Below are positions 5,524-6,914 of a stretch of DNA of 6,914 bases, piece after piece. Source of the stretch: Gallionellaceae bacterium (lineage in GTDB: Bacteria > Pseudomonadota > Gammaproteobacteria > Burkholderiales > Gallionellaceae); contig PLYB01000226.1 of the NCBI GenBank assembly GCA_003151655.1, forward strand, positions 1,529 to 8,442, given 5' to 3'. The number at the start of each line of letters is the position of its first letter. Positions within the stretch are counted from its first letter, which is position 1. The notes beneath the pieces are model-generated. The model had not been told where the DNA came from. It worked only from the letters and a program-made list of their open reading frames with translations, and did no database searches. A program made the position numbers and the translations under genes.

Positions 5524-6914
5524 ATGCGCACACATAAACCACTCCGTCTGGTCTTGCTGGTAACCACCCTGCTGCTCTGCGCTGTAAATCTTGCAAACGC
5601 AGCCGAACCGCCCACCGAACCCATCTTGCGCTTCGACCTCGGCGAACACACGGCGATGATTCAGCGCATCGCCTCCGATGAGGCCGGGCGCTATCTGGTG
5701 ACGGCTTCACAAGACAAAACCGCACGGGTGTGGAATCTGGCGGATGGGCGGCTGCTCAGCACCTTGCGCATTCCGGTGGGCAGCGGCAACGAGGGCAAGC
5801 TGTATGCCGTGGCGCTGTCGCCGGATGGGCAGACGGTGGCACTGGGGGGATGGACAGGATGGGACTATGACGGGTCGGCTTCCATCTTCCTCTTCGACCG
5901 CGCCAGTGGTAAATTGCTGCGTCGTCTCACCGGTTTGCCCGATGTAATTACTAATCTCGCCTTCTCCCCCGATGGTCGCCTACTGGCGGCGACACTGGCC
6001 ACTAACAATGGCCTGCGCCTGTTCTCCATCGCCGATGGCCGTTTGCTGGCGCAAGATACCGACTACGGCGCGGACAGCTATTCCGTGCATTTCAACCCGG
6101 CCGCCTCGGGGGCTGGCGCGCAACTGCTGACCACCGGTTATGACGGTTTTTTGCGCCTGTATCGCTTTGACGGTCAGCGCTTGAACCTGTTAGCCAAACG
6201 CGCCGCCCCCGATGGGACACAGCCCTACGCGGCACGCTTCTCGCCGGACGGCAGGCGCATCGCGGTGGGGTTTTTCGATACCCCAGCCGTGAACGTGCTG
6301 GATGCCGCCGATCTGACTTTGCTCGCCGCTCTCGACACGGCGGGGGTGAATGCGAGTTTGGGCAGCGTCGCATGGTCGCTGGATGGGCAGACCTTGTTTG
6401 CGGCGGGGCAGGCGCAGAAACCGTTCGGGGGGGAGTCGCTGTTCTACCTGCGCCGTTGGCCGTCGGGCGGGCTAGGCGCAGCGCTGGATGAGCCGGTGGC
6501 ATATGGCACCATCGTGGATCTGCTGGCCTTGCCGGGTGGGCGGGTGGCGTTTGGCAGTGGCGAACCGGCTTGGGGCGTGGTCGATGGGCGCGGGCAACGC
6601 ACCCTGTTCCATGCGCCGCTGGTGGCGGATTTTCGTGATAATCAGCTAGGCTTCACCCTGTCTGCCGATGGCGCGCAAGTGCGTTTCGGCTATGAGCCAC
6701 TCGGCAAATCCCCCAGCGTATTTGATAGCCTGAGCCGTGCTTTCCTGGCTGCGGATAGCGCGGGTCTGACACCACCGCTGCTCACGGCAGCCGGTCTGAA
6801 CGTCACCGACTGGGAAGACACCACCGCCCCCAAGCTCAACGGCACACCGCTCAAGCTGGATCAATATGAAATGTCGCGCAGCCTCGCCCTGTTACCCGAC
6901 GGCAGCGGCTTCGC
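5524..6914 (+). CDS. Second exported WD40-repeat protein, probable WD40-caspase paralogue (3' end outside window)
   Basis: Open from ATG 5524 to the right edge: 463 full codons with no stop, so the gene is partial. The start is supported by AAGGA (5512-5516). The leader MRTHKPLRLVLL... ends in A-N-A (24-26) before AEPPTEP, a signal peptidase I site. The visible mature part is a series of WD40-like repeats (SPDG turns, DKTARVWNLADG near the start) that aligns along its whole length with the upstream gene: about 87 differences over about 437 residues by hand count, near 80% identity, with one extra codon in the GGWT loop. The offset between copies is about 3.1 kb. By homology it should continue through more repeats to a caspase domain, but that part is not visible, and a truncated or inactive form cannot be excluded. 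It probably arose by tandem duplication. Confidence 0.9.
   Translation, partial: MRTHKPLRLVLLVTTLLLCAVNLANAAEPPTEPILRFDLGEHTAMIQRIASDEAGRYLVTASQDKTARVWNLADGRLLSTLRIPVGSGNEGKLYAVALSPDGQTVALGGWTGWDYDGSASIFLFDRASGKLLRRLTGLPDVITNLAFSPDGRLLAATLATNNGLRLFSIADGRLLAQDTDYGADSYSVHFNPAASGAGAQLLTTGYDGFLRLYRFDGQRLNLLAKRAAPDGTQPYAARFSPDGRRIAVGFFDTPAVNVLDAADLTLLAALDTAGVNASLGSVAWSLDGQTLFAAGQAQKPFGGESLFYLRRWPSGGLGAALDEPVAYGTIVDLLALPGGRVAFGSGEPAWGVVDGRGQRTLFHAPLVADFRDNQLGFTLSADGAQVRFGYEPLGKSPSVFDSLSRAFLAADSAGLTPPLLTAAGLNVTDWEDTTAPKLNGTPLKLDQYEMSRSLALLPDGSGF

Noticed and set aside
5516..5524. Two-codon upstream frame (ATG CAC TGA) ending on the start of the second WD40 gene
   Set aside because: Its ATG begins on the last base of the SD, with no SD of its own, so translation is unlikely; it is probably coincidental.
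5374..5649. Minus-strand open frame spanning the intergenic hairpin
   Set aside because: It runs through a palindromic repeat and the antisense of the second leader; frames crossing such repeats are commonly spurious.

Overview
The window reads as bacterial DNA, most likely from a Gram-negative organism and plausibly one of the Pseudomonadota. The evidence is tightly packed same-strand genes, Shine-Dalgarno sites, signal-peptidase-I type leaders on two large proteins, and a 'GTAGGGGCGTAT...ATACGCCCCTAC' palindromic repeat of a kind I recall from environmental bacterial genomes. The taxonomic guess is inference; there is no rRNA, tRNA or housekeeping gene to anchor it. All supported genes are on the + strand.

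Layout. Bases 1-171 hold a (CAAG)6 tract at the window edge, a weak terminator-like hairpin (46-74), and a 10-bp inverted repeat that can pair with the Shine-Dalgarno and first base of the first gene. At 172-1698 is a 508-residue membrane protein: an alpha/beta-hydrolase (lipase/esterase-like) domain whose N-terminal strand and nucleophile elbow are separated by four predicted transmembrane helices. At 1726-2379 is a 217-residue protein with two transmembrane helices and a long helical cytoplasmic tail. At 2379-5393, joined to it by a TGATG stop/start overlap, is a large exported protein with about ten WD40-like repeats followed by a C-terminal caspase-like (peptidase clan CD, C14-type) domain with intact His and Cys. 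A 130-bp gap (5394-5523) carries two inverted repeats, one a 24-bp-arm hairpin ending one base before the next Shine-Dalgarno. From 5524 off the right edge runs a second, about 80% identical WD40 protein, open for all 463 visible codons; the window ends before its caspase domain would begin.

How it may work together. The first three genes look like one transcriptional unit (27-bp gap, then a 1-bp overlap). A membrane-anchored hydrolase and a membrane helical protein next to a protease with a repeat-based sensor resembles the sensor/effector layout of bacterial conflict or stress-response loci. However, the caspase proteins carry Sec-type leaders, so they would act outside the cytoplasm, while the hydrolase domain is predicted to lie inside. 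The WD40 paralogue pair looks like a tandem duplication that has since diverged in patches. Base composition is lower in GC over the first two genes and part of the caspase domain than over the WD40 regions, suggesting the locus was assembled from parts of different origin.
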